DNA from: a bacterium
GTDB lineage: Bacteria; Campylobacterota; Campylobacteria; Campylobacterales; Sulfurimonadaceae
Assembly (NCBI GenBank): GCA_018822665.1
Contig: JAHJJX010000012.1
Location: forward strand, 1-43,891
Direction: 5' to 3'
Length of the DNA: 43,891 bases
Shown one piece after another: positions 33,456 to 42,802 of the stretch. A program made the translations under genes and the position numbers. Position 1 is the first letter of the stretch. Each line of letters starts with the position of its first letter. The notes beneath the pieces are model-generated. The model ran no database searches. It was not told the DNA's origin and was given only the letters and a program-made list of their open reading frames with translations.

Positions 33456-34655
33456 ATGAAAAAAATCGTTCTTTCAGCTGTTGCTGCTTTGACAATAGGT
33501 TCAGTTGCTGCTTTGGCAAGTGAGGTACAATTTTATACAGATGCCAATGGACAGGTTTTCACACAAGAGGGTGAAGGACGTACTGCGTTAGAAAATAAAT
33601 CCACTTCATGGTACGCACATGCCGACAAGTTAAAATTTAATGCTTTGGCATATTTAGGATATGTGAATACCGATTTAAGAAACGACAATCAAGTTGGCGG
33701 CAATACAAGTGAATTTGAACTGCGCCGTATGTATTTTCAAGTAAAAGCACACCTTTTAGAAGACCCAAAAAGCTACTTTCGTGTAACGATGGATGCGACT
33801 ACAAAGGCTAATGATACATCTCCTGATACTTCAAAAGAGGAATACCAGGCTGTAATCATTAAATATGCTTATTTATATTTAAATGAAGTATTGCCTTTTA
33901 CGGGTGTTGAGATAGGGGTTGTTCACCGTCCTTGGATAGATTATGAAGAGCATAACGCATGGTTTTACCGTAACATAGCTAAAGTTTTTGTTGAAGCTGA
34001 CAACTCTGCTCACCTTACAAATTCAGCAGACCTTGGTGTGAACTTTAAAACAAGCACTCCGTATTTCTCAAGCGAAATTGGTATGTTTAACGGCGAAGGA
34101 TACCACAATGCAGAAGACGGTGCGGGTAACTCTTTAGAGTGGAGAGCAACAGCACACATTTTAGGAACGGGTAAAAAGCAAAAAGATAAATTTGCAAGCG
34201 TGACGTACTGGGATGCATCTTTCTTTGGACAGTACAATGTGGCAAGTGCCAAACATCAGGATTCTGCTACTCCAAACACAGATGATTTAGTATGGGGCGG
34301 TTTGCATACAGTGTTTAATATGCCTGCATTTATGCTTTCAGGACAGTATATAAAATCTCAAGACACTTCAGACAATGCGACACCTTATAAATATTCCGGT
34401 TCAGGATACAGTGTTCATACCGTAGCACGTTTTGGCGCAGGAAAAGATTATGCTGCTTTTGGCCGTTATGATTCATTTACTTCTGATTTAAAAGTAAATA
34501 CTAAAGAGCAGGAAAAAAGAACTTATATTGTTGGTGCATCATGGCAGCAAAATAAAAATATTCAGTGGATTGCGAATATTACAACAACAGACATAGACCA
34601 AGATTCAAGCAAAAACGGCAATGCGTATATGCTTAGTGCACAAGTAGAATTTTAG
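33456..34655 (+). CDS. Phosphate-selective porin-like outer-membrane protein (OprP/OprO type)
   Basis: A 399-residue outer-membrane channel. The signal peptide is residues 1-21 (ending ALAS). The chain is strand-rich, ends in Phe (LSAQVEF), and has length and pattern of 16-stranded phosphate-type porins: an early ELRRMYFQVKAHL strand, HRPWIDYEEHNAW, and a strand pair around NMPAFMLSGQYI. Its phosphate preference is inferred from resemblance to OprP-family porins and from the Pho-box promoter and pstS neighbour. AAGGAAGT precedes the ATG. It is monocistronic with its own terminator. A general porin induced by starvation is the alternative. Confidence 0.82.
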   Translation: MKKIVLSAVAALTIGSVAALASEVQFYTDANGQVFTQEGEGRTALENKSTSWYAHADKLKFNALAYLGYVNTDLRNDNQVGGNTSEFELRRMYFQVKAHLLEDPKSYFRVTMDATTKANDTSPDTSKEEYQAVIIKYAYLYLNEVLPFTGVEIGVVHRPWIDYEEHNAWFYRNIAKVFVEADNSAHLTNSADLGVNFKTSTPYFSSEIGMFNGEGYHNAEDGAGNSLEWRATAHILGTGKKQKDKFASVTYWDASFFGQYNVASAKHQDSATPNTDDLVWGGLHTVFNMPAFMLSGQYIKSQDTSDNATPYKYSGSGYSVHTVARFGAGKDYAAFGRYDSFTSDLKVNTKEQEKRTYIVGASWQQNKNIQWIANITTTDIDQDSSKNGNAYMLSAQVEF

Positions 34656-34693
34656 AAAAAAGATTAGATTTCATTTTCCCCTCCCCTGTTTTC

Positions 34694-34726
34694 GTAAAGC
34701 CTTTTTAGGCTTTACAAATTCTTTTT
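34694..34726 (+). terminator. Terminator of the porin gene
   Basis: A perfect 8-bp stem GTAAAGCC (34694-34701) with GGCTTTAC (34708-34715) and loop TTTTTA, followed by AAATTCTTTTT. The repeat TTCCACATGCC begins in the last T residues of the tail. Confidence 0.85.
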
Positions 34727-34735
34727 CCACATGCC
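34725..34735 (+). repeat. TTCCACATGCC repeat, exact copy 12, intergenic
   Basis: Exact copy overlapping the T-rich end of the porin terminator. Confidence 0.85.
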
Positions 34736-34793
34736 TGATATATTTGAAATAATTTTTAAGATTTACGGATGTTAATTATGAAGAAGAGGTTTT

Positions 34794-35474
34794 TTAGGCT
34801 AAGAGATAGCCCACCCCTCTTATGGTTTTAATGTACTCTTTTTTTCTTGTAGGGTCGATTTTTTCTTTTAATCTTTTGATGGCTACATTGACCGTTTTTT
34901 GGTGAATATTTTGTGAGTCCGTCCATATATTTTTGAGTAAAAAATCTCTGTCTAAAACTCTTCCCTTATTGGAAATCATAATCTTTAAAAGAGCAGTTTC
35001 GAGTTTTGTCAAGTCTATTTCCTGCGTATCAATCTTCACTTTATGCTGATTCAAATCCAAAACGATATCTCTGTATTTCATAGAATGTGCGCTCTGTGCC
35101 GAGCCTTTGGATGACCTTTTGAGTACGGCTTTGATTCTGAGTATGAATTCTTCGAGATTAAAAGGTTTTGTGATGTAATCATCGGCACCTCTTAAAAAAC
35201 CGTCTTTTATGTCTTCTGCGCTGTCTTTGGCAGATAAAAAGATGACGGGAGTGTTGATGTTTTTGCTTCGGAGCATCTCTATGTACAAACTGCCTTCTAT
35301 GTCAGGAAGATTTCTGTCCATAATAATGAGGTCTATGCTTTCTTCAGATAAAACCTGTCTCACATGTTTCGTGTTTAAAAAGCCAAGCACATCATAACCG
35401 GCATTTGTAAGATTATATTCTAGCAGTTCTAAGATATCATTGTCGTCATCTACTACCAATATATGCTCTTTCAT
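34794..35474 (-). CDS. phoB: PhoB-like OmpR-family response regulator
   Basis: A 226-residue transcription factor predicted to bind the 11-bp direct repeats found at the phosphate promoters in this window. Receiver domain: acidic Asp9-Asp11, phosphoacceptor Asp53 in IIMDRNLPD, FLSAKDS, and the Lys of YITKPF. The winged-helix domain (about 130-226) ends TIRGVGYLLA. Identity as PhoB (PhosR in Campylobacter) rests on family fit plus its place between the porin and the DUF3450-TonB operon; no histidine kinase gene is adjacent, so the sensor must lie elsewhere. A half Pho box with proper -10 spacing precedes it (35514-35534), consistent with autoregulation. Confidence 0.8.
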   Translation of the reverse strand: MKEHILVVDDDNDILELLEYNLTNAGYDVLGFLNTKHVRQVLSEESIDLIIMDRNLPDIEGSLYIEMLRSKNINTPVIFLSAKDSAEDIKDGFLRGADDYITKPFNLEEFILRIKAVLKRSSKGSAQSAHSMKYRDIVLDLNQHKVKIDTQEIDLTKLETALLKIMISNKGRVLDRDFLLKNIWTDSQNIHQKTVNVAIKRLKEKIDPTRKKEYIKTIRGVGYLLA

Positions 35475-35513
35475 GTAAACCTCTCAAAAGAATTATTATT
35501 TTATTTTAAAGTA

Positions 35514-35534
35514 TATATATATCATTAGGGTTAC
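35514..35534 (-). promoter_or_regulatory. Half Pho box and -10 ahead of the PhoB-like gene
   Basis: Leftward GTAAC (35534-35530), 10 nt, TATATA (35519-35514). The upstream half-site position reads GAGAG, which does not match, so binding would be weaker or need another protein. Confidence 0.45.
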
Positions 35535-35577
35535 AAAAATCTCTCTCTCAAGACATCCGTGTAACCATTGTGTGATT

Positions 35578-38500
35578 CTAAATTTTGGCACTCAAAGAAA
35601 GAGAGTAAGAGCGTCCGGTTTTGTATTGCAAAGTAGTGTTGTCACCCTGTTTCCATGTTGTTTCACCGTCTAAAATATTATGTATTTTAAATGTGAGTTC
35701 TATATCTGAGTTTATTGTTTCTGATTTGAATTTTTCTATCCAAGTAAAATCAAGAAGGTGTGGCGGTATTTCATAATCATCCAATGCGTAAACCACATCA
35801 CCGTTTTTGAGTGCGACACGCATAAGTCTCTCAGACATTTTGTTGTAAGAGATATTTACACTTCTGTCATTCTCTTGATAGGTAAGCGATAGGTTGATAA
35901 CTTCAGGAGATAAGCCTTGCAAAGCTCTCTCTTGTGTAACAAACTTCTCTTTTTGTGCATCTGTTAGTTCAACTTTGGAATAAATATACGTGTAGTTTCC
36001 GGAAAATATAAAGTTGTCCAAATCATCATATAAAAATCCAAGGTTCTTGTACCAGCTAAGCTCAAAACCCGCCAAATCTGCCGATGCAGAGTTTTCGAAT
36101 GAGTATCGCTCAAGCGTGGAAGTTGTAAATGTCTGCACATCTTCTATGGGATTTTGCATATTTTTATAAAAAAGCGATGCTGTAATGTTGTCGATGGCAT
36201 CAAAATAAAATCCATACTGAAAATCTAAACTCTTGATATCTGTTTCAACCAAGTTAGGGTTTCCTGCAACGGTCGCAAGAAATTCGGGGTGGGTAAATTC
36301 AGCATTGACAAATTCTCTAAAGTCAGGGTAGATAAATGTTTGCGAGTATGCAACTTTAAATTGATTTGCATCATCAAGCACATACTTTAGGCTTAAACTT
36401 GGCAATGTTTTTTGAAAATCAAGCGTATTGTTCTGTGTCGTTACGATGTTGTTTACTATCGCCCATTGGTCAATCGATTCACTCAAGTTCACCTGTCTTA
36501 CACCAAAAGTTATATCCATATTTTGGCTGGGTTTTATCATCGATTTGAAATAGACTGCGTTTCTCTCAAGTGAAGCATCATACTGGTCTTTTGGTCTTGA
36601 AAGAAGGTCATACGTCAAAGCGCTTGCGTCAGCGTATGAAAGCACCCCATCAATCGGCCCTGTCGTTATCGCCGTATCTGTAATGGTGCTTTGAACTCGC
36701 AGTCTGTTGATTCTCCCTTGTCTCTCTTTTTGTTCAACCATAGCTCCAAGTTCAACATAATCCTCATCGCTGAGCATAGGAATAAGGGAACGATTTTTAA
36801 GGTAGGCGCTAAAAAGATTATCGTTCGTTGTTCTGTTGGTAAAGGTAAGCTCGCTTTGTCTGGCAATAAATGCGTAAGGGTCCTGGACTCTTAACTTTTT
36901 ATAGTTGTAGTAAACGTCATTTGGAACATACTCGTTGGCAGTCGCAAACTCCAAGCCGAAATCAAATCTATTTTGCACAAATAAACTATAATCAAGCCCG
37001 CCGTTGAGCTGGTCAATATTGAGCTCTCTTTCTTGCCATTCAAGATAATTTTGCTGTTCGATAGAGTTGTTCTCACCAAATGTTCCCTCAATAAATCTTG
37101 TTTGATTTGTGGTGTTGAGTACATAAAGTTTCGTATATTTCGCATCAAAATTTTGATATTTATAAGAAACGTTTACTAAGCCTCCATGCTTAATGCTCTC
37201 TTTATAAATATCGTTTGTAGCTGTATTGTCAGGAGTTGGATTTTGAACCCCGCTGCTTGAAATAAGATAATCATACGAGGTGTACTGTCTGGATTCTGCT
37301 TCACTTTTATACCCGTAACTCGCAAGCACACTTACTTCATGCGCATCGGCAACGGTAAAACTTCTGGATGCTTCGAGCGCTACTTCTCCACCCATAGGAA
37401 TAGAGGTTGATTTTTGGTTCAATTCTCTTGTTGTGGTGATGGCTTGCATCTCTTGATTTGTGTAGTTTAGACTAGGCTGTCTTTCTCCGATGACAGGCGT
37501 GAGGGATTGGATGAAATTACTTGAAAAGGGTCTGTATGAACTGTCATAACCGCTCCAGTCACTGCTTGAACCCTGATAGGATGTAGCATTTTTCCCCGTA
37601 GTGCTATGCGCGTTCATTCCAAGCTTGATTTTTGCATAATCCTCTTCACTCTCTTGTTTTGTTCTTACATTCACATAACCGCCGCCAAAAGCACCCGTTA
37701 TATCGGATGAGAAAGTTTTTTGTACCTGTAAACTGCCTATAACTCCACTTGGAAACATATCCAAAGGGACTGTTCTTTTGATAGGGTTGGGTGAGGGCAA
37801 AGGCATTGCGTTGAGCTCCGTACTGGAGTATCTGTCTCCAAGACCGCGAACATAAATATATTTTCCTCCCATAATGGTAATTCCCGCAACTCTTTTTAAA
37901 GCACTGGCTGCGGTGGAGTCCCCTTGCTTGGACATCTGCTGGGAACCTATGACATTTGCAATAGAATCGCTGTTTTTTTCTTCCGCAATCATTGCGGCAA
38001 CGCTTCCTTCAATCTGGGGAGCAAGAACTATAAACTCTTCTAGTTCCATAGATGCGGGTGTCATCTCAATATATTTATTGATGCTGTCTTTTGCGATTAC
38101 ACTTACTTTTATTGTCTGGGAACTGAAATCGCTGTGAATAATCGAGATAGTCTGCTCACCCTCGGGAAGTGTAAGCTGGGCAAAACCTTTATCGCTACTT
38201 TGGATATCCACATGCAGCCCTTTTACAAATATGCGTGCATTTTGGATAGGCGCTTGATTGTCTGTTGAGAGCAAAGAGAGAAGCACCACCCCGTTTTCTT
38301 TACGCTCTTTTTGCGTAATTTTATTCTCAGCCACCGCCGATACAGGCACTTCAGCGTCCATAAAAGCAAAAGTATTGTCTTGATTGAGAGATAAAATCAA
38401 TTGTGATTCTTTACCCTCTTTGATAATAAAATTTTTTCTTGCAAAGGCTTGGGGTATATTTTTATCTTTTGCAAGGAGTTGCAGCTGGTATGTACCCACT

Positions 38501-38703
38501 GGCAAAACGGTATAGGAGTAGCCGTCTTTGTCTGTTTCAAATTCTAAATGTTTTTTAAAACTTTCATTATTGTTTTTTTTAAAGAGAAGCACTTCTTGCT
38601 TGCTGAGGGGTTTACCGTCTTTCATTACAAACAAAGACAATTCTCCTGTTGGCGCGGCGAAGAGAGAGATTGCCCATGCCATCAATATAATTATGAGTTT
38701 CAT
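35578..38703 (-). CDS. TonB-dependent outer-membrane receptor with two N-terminal carboxypeptidase-regulatory-type domains
   Basis: A 1041-residue outer-membrane active transporter. A signal peptide (1-16) is followed by two beta-sandwich domains (about 18-115 and 140-215, each with a GxxxLPxGxYxL-like turn such as VLPVGTYQLQLL). The plug follows (SALKRVAGITIMGG, YIYVRGLGDRYSSTELN), then a 22-strand-size barrel. The final residues (LSLSAKI) lack a terminal aromatic, slightly atypical. It is the last gene of the seven-gene leftward operon that includes its own TonB and ExbBD, and overlaps the TPR gene by 4 nt. The Pho box at the operon head suggests a phosphorylated or phosphate-related ligand, but substrate is not identifiable from sequence. 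Confidence 0.88.
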   Translation of the reverse strand: MKLIIILMAWAISLFAAPTGELSLFVMKDGKPLSKQEVLLFKKNNNESFKKHLEFETDKDGYSYTVLPVGTYQLQLLAKDKNIPQAFARKNFIIKEGKESQLILSLNQDNTFAFMDAEVPVSAVAENKITQKERKENGVVLLSLLSTDNQAPIQNARIFVKGLHVDIQSSDKGFAQLTLPEGEQTISIIHSDFSSQTIKVSVIAKDSINKYIEMTPASMELEEFIVLAPQIEGSVAAMIAEEKNSDSIANVIGSQQMSKQGDSTAASALKRVAGITIMGGKYIYVRGLGDRYSSTELNAMPLPSPNPIKRTVPLDMFPSGVIGSLQVQKTFSSDITGAFGGGYVNVRTKQESEEDYAKIKLGMNAHSTTGKNATSYQGSSSDWSGYDSSYRPFSSNFIQSLTPVIGERQPSLNYTNQEMQAITTTRELNQKSTSIPMGGEVALEASRSFTVADAHEVSVLASYGYKSEAESRQYTSYDYLISSSGVQNPTPDNTATNDIYKESIKHGGLVNVSYKYQNFDAKYTKLYVLNTTNQTRFIEGTFGENNSIEQQNYLEWQERELNIDQLNGGLDYSLFVQNRFDFGLEFATANEYVPNDVYYNYKKLRVQDPYAFIARQSELTFTNRTTNDNLFSAYLKNRSLIPMLSDEDYVELGAMVEQKERQGRINRLRVQSTITDTAITTGPIDGVLSYADASALTYDLLSRPKDQYDASLERNAVYFKSMIKPSQNMDITFGVRQVNLSESIDQWAIVNNIVTTQNNTLDFQKTLPSLSLKYVLDDANQFKVAYSQTFIYPDFREFVNAEFTHPEFLATVAGNPNLVETDIKSLDFQYGFYFDAIDNITASLFYKNMQNPIEDVQTFTTSTLERYSFENSASADLAGFELSWYKNLGFLYDDLDNFIFSGNYTYIYSKVELTDAQKEKFVTQERALQGLSPEVINLSLTYQENDRSVNISYNKMSERLMRVALKNGDVVYALDDYEIPPHLLDFTWIEKFKSETINSDIELTFKIHNILDGETTWKQGDNTTLQYKTGRSYSLSLSAKI

Positions 38704-39848
38704 AGTTCACACTCCCAACGGTTATTTTTACATTTTTGCATGTTTTTTCTAAGTTCAGTCGATTTTTTAAACAGGTCCGTATGGGTAATTTTTTTAAGCT
38801 CAGTTTCGCAGTTTTCATAATCACCGTTCATGTAATACGCATATGCCAAGGCATAACGGATATTTTCATCTTCAATGAGCTCGCTTCTGTAGATGGCACC
38901 TTTGCTTGCAACAATTCTTTCATACGCTTCATATTCTATAAAAATAGCAATACGCTGTTTGAGTTTCTCTTTTGTATCTAACATCTGAGCGTTTTTATAG
39001 AGAGCCAGATTGAACTCTTTTGCACGACGCATCATCTCTGCTGCTTCTTTTGTGTATTTGTTATCTTCTATGGAAGCTTCATCAAACAAATCTGCAGCCG
39101 CTTGAATCATCCCCTTGTCTAAATATAAATGTGCGAGAAGCACCGTTGCTTCAGCACTCTGTATAAAACGTAGATTTACCTGTTCGGCCAAAGCGATAGC
39201 CTTGTCCACGGCTCCCCCTTTTCTGAGTGCCGAGACAAAGGATAAAGATGTTTTTTCATTAGGTTTGGCATTTGCCAGATAGATGTTGGCATTTTCCAAG
39301 GCACTCTGATAGAGTTGAAGCGCTATGAGATAATTAAATCTTTGTTTATAAAAATCATATTCATGAGGAAATCTCTTGTTTGCTTCATTTAATGTACTCA
39401 GAGCATTGTCAATCTGCTCCAATCTCCAGTAGCATTCTGCTTGAAGTGCAAAAAGAGAGGGCTTGTCATCCACTAAAGTACCGGCATTAGAAATCGCCTG
39501 CAAAGCGGCTTTATAGTCTTGAAGCTTAAAACTATTTTGTGCCATATAAAGATAAATGGATTTATCTTCTTGACCCGCAGCGATGGATTGAAGAAAAAAA
39601 TCATTTGCTTGGGAATAATTTTCCTGTTTCGTGGATACCAAACCTTTTAGGGTGTAATATTTGATTGTATCTATAGCTTTATCTTCAAGGTTGACCTGAT
39701 TTAATTCATCATTTGCACGCAGTATATGTCCATCTTTAAAAAGAAGTGCCGCGAGCGAAATATGGTCTATTTCATCTGTGTTTTTTTTCTTATCGGCAGC
39801 AACGAGCGTTAAGCTGAGTATTAAACATAAAATTAAAATTTTTTTCAT
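38700..39848 (-). CDS. Periplasmic tetratricopeptide-repeat protein of the TonB operon
   Basis: A 382-residue exported protein: signal peptide 1-18 (ending LVAAD), then about eight to nine TPR-type helix pairs (for example YYTLKGLVSTKQENYSQAND and SLFALQAECYWRLEQIDNAL), plus a C-terminal pair of cysteines (ENCETEL, MQKCKNN). Proteins of this type are encoded with TonB2/TtpC systems in Vibrio and related bacteria and are thought to assist the TonB complex. It overlaps the receptor gene by 4 nt (ATGA) and follows tonB by 8 bp. Confidence 0.85.
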   Translation of the reverse strand: MKKILILCLILSLTLVAADKKKNTDEIDHISLAALLFKDGHILRANDELNQVNLEDKAIDTIKYYTLKGLVSTKQENYSQANDFFLQSIAAGQEDKSIYLYMAQNSFKLQDYKAALQAISNAGTLVDDKPSLFALQAECYWRLEQIDNALSTLNEANKRFPHEYDFYKQRFNYLIALQLYQSALENANIYLANAKPNEKTSLSFVSALRKGGAVDKAIALAEQVNLRFIQSAEATVLLAHLYLDKGMIQAAADLFDEASIEDNKYTKEAAEMMRRAKEFNLALYKNAQMLDTKEKLKQRIAIFIEYEAYERIVASKGAIYRSELIEDENIRYALAYAYYMNGDYENCETELKKITHTDLFKKSTELRKNMQKCKNNRWECEL

Positions 39849-39856
39849 TACTATTC

Positions 39857-40486
39857 CTACTGCAAATCAAATCTGATTTTTTGTTTGGCCCAAACTTTTA
39901 CTGCTTCGCCCTTGTATTGAGCCGGTTTGAACTGCCAACTTTTAACACCTTCTATGGCCGCTTCATCAAAAATACCCTCGGGCTCCGATTCAAGCACTTT
40001 TACTTTTTCAACTTCGCCCTCTTTGTTCACGAGTAAATTCATGAGGACATAACCTGACACACCCATCTTGCGAGCTTGTTTTGGGTACTCCATGGCGGAG
40101 CGTTGTGTCGGCTGCGGAGCAGAGTCCACAGAATCTTCACTCATAACCATATTTTTGCTTACGTCACCCAACAAGCTTTCATCCATATTCAATTCATTAC
40201 TCATAAAAGCATCTAAACCGGTATCGATACCGCTTAAAGAAGAGCTGAGTGTCGGTGCCGGAGCAGTTCTTTTTGGTTTGGAAGGCTCAGGTTTCTTTTT
40301 TGGTTCAGGTTTTGGCTTAGGCTTAGGTTTTACAAGCTTTTGCACATTAAGCTCACTGCTCTCTTTTGTAGTATTTTGCTTTAAATCTGTACCTTCGTGA
40401 TTCATAAGTATCACGGTGAAAAAGACAAAAAAGATTCCAAAAAGCATCCATACTATTGCTTTAAGGTGGTTTTTTAGCTGATTCAC
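39857..40486 (-). CDS. tonB: Energy transducer TonB
   Basis: Carries inner-membrane energy to the outer-membrane receptor. I prefer the GTG at 40486, which follows the exbD stop by one base with AGAGG about 9 nt ahead (209 residues); a TTG at 40513 in frame would add nine residues. Residues about 10-30 are the membrane anchor (VWMLFGIFFVFFTVILM). A Pro/Lys periplasmic spacer follows (KPKPKPKPEPKKKPEPSKPK). The C-terminal TonB domain has YPKQARKMGVSGYVLM and a final WQFKPAQYKG block. The anchor lacks the SxxxH motif seen in E. coli TonB, as is usual in TonB2-type proteins. Confidence 0.9.
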   Translation of the reverse strand: MNQLKNHLKAIVWMLFGIFFVFFTVILMNHEGTDLKQNTTKESSELNVQKLVKPKPKPKPEPKKKPEPSKPKRTAPAPTLSSSLSGIDTGLDAFMSNELNMDESLLGDVSKNMVMSEDSVDSAPQPTQRSAMEYPKQARKMGVSGYVLMNLLVNKEGEVEKVKVLESEPEGIFDEAAIEGVKSWQFKPAQYKGEAVKVWAKQKIRFDLQ

Positions 40487-40487
40487 T

Positions 40488-40892
40488 TTAGCCAACCTCT
40501 TTTTGTGTCGCAACTGCTACATCTTTGGCACCGCTAAGGCGGCACTGATCCACTACGTTTATAAGTTTCTCAACTGCGATAGTCTCATCAGCAACAACTA
40601 AAACCGAGCCCTCCGTAGAAGCTCTTAACATATCTCTGAGTTTTCCTTGTATAGCCCATACTTTTACAGGCTGTCCATCTACGTATGTTTCACCGACATT
40701 GTCTATGTACACACGAATAACTTTGCTTGAAGCTTTTGAAGCGGATGAAGCCCCGGGGCGGTTCAGGTCTAGTTTCATATCTTTAACAAAGGTAGAACTC
40801 ACCATAAAAAAGATTAACAGGATAAATACCATATCAATCAATGGCGACATATCTACGCTACTTTCGGCAGATCTTCTTGGTCTAAAACGCAT
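40488..40892 (-). CDS. exbD: ExbD-type proton channel subunit
   Basis: A 134-residue protein with one membrane span (about 16-36). The essential membrane Asp is in DMSPLIDMVFILLIFFMV (Asp20). The periplasmic domain shows the ExbD pattern (VYIDNVGETYVDGQPV, VLVVADETIAVEKLINVVD). With ExbB it forms the proton-driven motor for TonB. It starts on the base after the ExbB stop region (40893) and tonB begins one base after its own stop, so the genes are tightly coupled. Confidence 0.95.
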   Translation of the reverse strand: MRFRPRRSAESSVDMSPLIDMVFILLIFFMVSSTFVKDMKLDLNRPGASSASKASSKVIRVYIDNVGETYVDGQPVKVWAIQGKLRDMLRASTEGSVLVVADETIAVEKLINVVDQCRLSGAKDVAVATQKEVG

Positions 40893-41486
40893 TTACACTC
40901 CTTCTGAACACAATATGTCTTTTACTTGCTCTAATTCAAGCTCCATGACATTTGCTTTTTTATCTAAAATACGACCTATTATCAGCCCCGGAACAGCTAC
41001 AATCAGTCCAAGTTGCGTTGTGAAAAGCGCTTGAGAAATTCCACCTGCAATACCACCGCTTTGACTAAAAAGTTCCGCACTAGCTAAGGAGTCAAAAGTT
41101 TCAATCATCCCTATAACGGTTCCAAGCAATCCTATCAAAGGAGCTGCGGCTACAATCGTTCTTACAATTGTCTCAAACTGATGAAGTTCAACAAGATATT
41201 TACCAAATGCATCATCAAGATATCTTCTTGTTGATGCGGTATGCCCGTAGGTATCTACAATGGCGATTGCTTCAACAATAGCTCCATCTATCAAACCTCT
41301 CGGCTTTGTTCTAATACCTTCGCTAAATTTTCTGACAAGGTTGCGAACGTTAGCGTTTGAGCCGCGGTTTAATGCATGAAAACGAAAACCGATTGCATAC
41401 CAAAGTACGACTACTGAAGCTGCAAGCGGCCACATGACGAAGCCGCCGCTTTGCATATACTCCAAAAATTGTGTTAATAGTTCCAT
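40893..41486 (-). CDS. exbB: ExbB-type (MotA/TolQ/ExbB) proton channel subunit
   Basis: A 197-residue inner-membrane protein with three membrane spans (about 18-36, 105-128, 148-172). The conserved family block APLIGLLGTVIGMIETFD lies in the second, and GGISQALFTTQLGLIVAVPG in the third. It corresponds to ExbB2 of TonB2-type systems. It follows the larger TtpC-like gene by 2 bp and precedes exbD directly. Confidence 0.94.
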   Translation of the reverse strand: MELLTQFLEYMQSGGFVMWPLAASVVVLWYAIGFRFHALNRGSNANVRNLVRKFSEGIRTKPRGLIDGAIVEAIAIVDTYGHTASTRRYLDDAFGKYLVELHQFETIVRTIVAAAPLIGLLGTVIGMIETFDSLASAELFSQSGGIAGGISQALFTTQLGLIVAVPGLIIGRILDKKANVMELELEQVKDILCSEGV

Positions 41487-41488
41487 GG

Positions 41489-42802
41489 TTAGCGTTGCTT
41501 ATTGTACTCGTTAATCAAATGCAGTGCTGAATGCTCCATATGATCTTTGACTCTCTCTGCCCAACCGCTTAATAAATTACCAACCATTAATACAGGAATA
41601 GCCACAATCAGACCTAACTCCGTAGTAACCAGTGCTATGGATATACCGCCTGAAAGTAGTTTCGGGTCACCCGTACCAAATTCCGTAATGATGTCAAAAG
41701 TAGCTATCATCCCCGTAACGGTACCAAGAAGACCAAGGAGCGGGGCAACGGCGGCAATTACTAAAATAGCTGAACCATAGCTGTCAAGGCGACCGCTTTC
41801 ATGCAGGATAGATTCAGCAACGATATCTTCTATATGTTCACGGTCCCTATCGAGATTACGAAGCGTTGCTTTGAGAACACGAGCAGTTGAGCCTTTTTTA
41901 TCTTTAAGATACTCCAGCGCACTCTCAACATTGCCCTCAAGCAATTTCGTTAAAGTTGATTTTGCGAGGTTTTCGGCTGTAGAGCTTGCACTTATTAAAA
42001 AAACGGATCTTAAAATCGCCAGCAATAAACCAACCAGACCAAGAACAACAATGACCCATCCGATAATACCGCCGGAGTTAATAATGTCAAAAGTTGTTTT
42101 TTCTAAAACGTCGTCAATCTCTTTGGCATCATTTTCATAAATAAAAATATTTAAAGGTTTAGACAAATCATTTTTCAACAAAGCGCTTGCAGTTGCTGTC
42201 GCTTCGGGTGCATTGTAAACTTTGAATTTACCGCTTCCGGCTGGAACCAAAGCTCCCGATGCATCGGGAGATATACCAAAGTTTGCAATATTTCCAACAT
42301 GAATAATCGTTCCCTCTTTTTCACTGCCATCAGCGACATAAAATTTACCGCTCTCGCTTCTTAGCGTGCTAAGACGGGAGATAAGCGTATTGGTATTTTC
42401 AAATATATTTGCCAAAGCATCTTGATAATTATCGGGATTAACCTCTACATCAATGCCGTAAGGTTTTAATGCGGATGTTGACTGCATCATAACAGATTCG
42501 ATTAATGCCGTGTCATCGGTTATGAGCTGTGAATTTTGATGTGCGCGGAAAAGGTCATCAGAGAGTTTTTCGCTTTGTGCATTTTTTTGCAACACAATAT
42601 TTTGTAATGCAGAAAGTTCTGTTTTTATTTGAGACAAATTTTTATTTTGGCTTTCTTTGATGGTTTGCAGACGCTGTGTCAACATTGTTTTTTGTGCTTT
42701 AAGGTAAGCAAATTCTTTTGCATAAGCACGTTCGAGTTCCGTTTCGGTTGCTGCAAAAAGAGTGATGCTTAGTGCAATAAAAATGGCGATAATAGCTTTC
42801 AT
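41489..42802 (-). CDS. ttpC: TtpC-like large MotA/TolQ/ExbB protein
   Basis: A 437-residue second ExbB-family subunit with an added periplasmic region. A signal peptide (1-17) is followed by a long coiled-coil periplasmic part (about 20-110: ELERAYAKEFAYLKAQKTML), a mixed region to about 235, then three membrane spans (about 242-265, 335-360, 385-405) with the channel block APLLGLLGTVTGMIATFD. This layout is that of TtpC, the extra component required by Vibrio TonB2 systems. It overlaps the DUF3450 gene by one base and is followed by exbB after 2 bp. Confidence 0.9.
   Translation of the reverse strand: MKAIIAIFIALSITLFAATETELERAYAKEFAYLKAQKTMLTQRLQTIKESQNKNLSQIKTELSALQNIVLQKNAQSEKLSDDLFRAHQNSQLITDDTALIESVMMQSTSALKPYGIDVEVNPDNYQDALANIFENTNTLISRLSTLRSESGKFYVADGSEKEGTIIHVGNIANFGISPDASGALVPAGSGKFKVYNAPEATATASALLKNDLSKPLNIFIYENDAKEIDDVLEKTTFDIINSGGIIGWVIVVLGLVGLLLAILRSVFLISASSTAENLAKSTLTKLLEGNVESALEYLKDKKGSTARVLKATLRNLDRDREHIEDIVAESILHESGRLDSYGSAILVIAAVAPLLGLLGTVTGMIATFDIITEFGTGDPKLLSGGISIALVTTELGLIVAIPVLMVGNLLSGWAERVKDHMEHSALHLINEYNKQR

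Noticed and set aside
38201-38215. ATCCACATGCAG in the TonB receptor gene, and CCCCACATGCC at 29029, as members of the 11-mer family
   Set aside because: Both differ at two positions, which is near the background for a CACATGC core; they were not counted.
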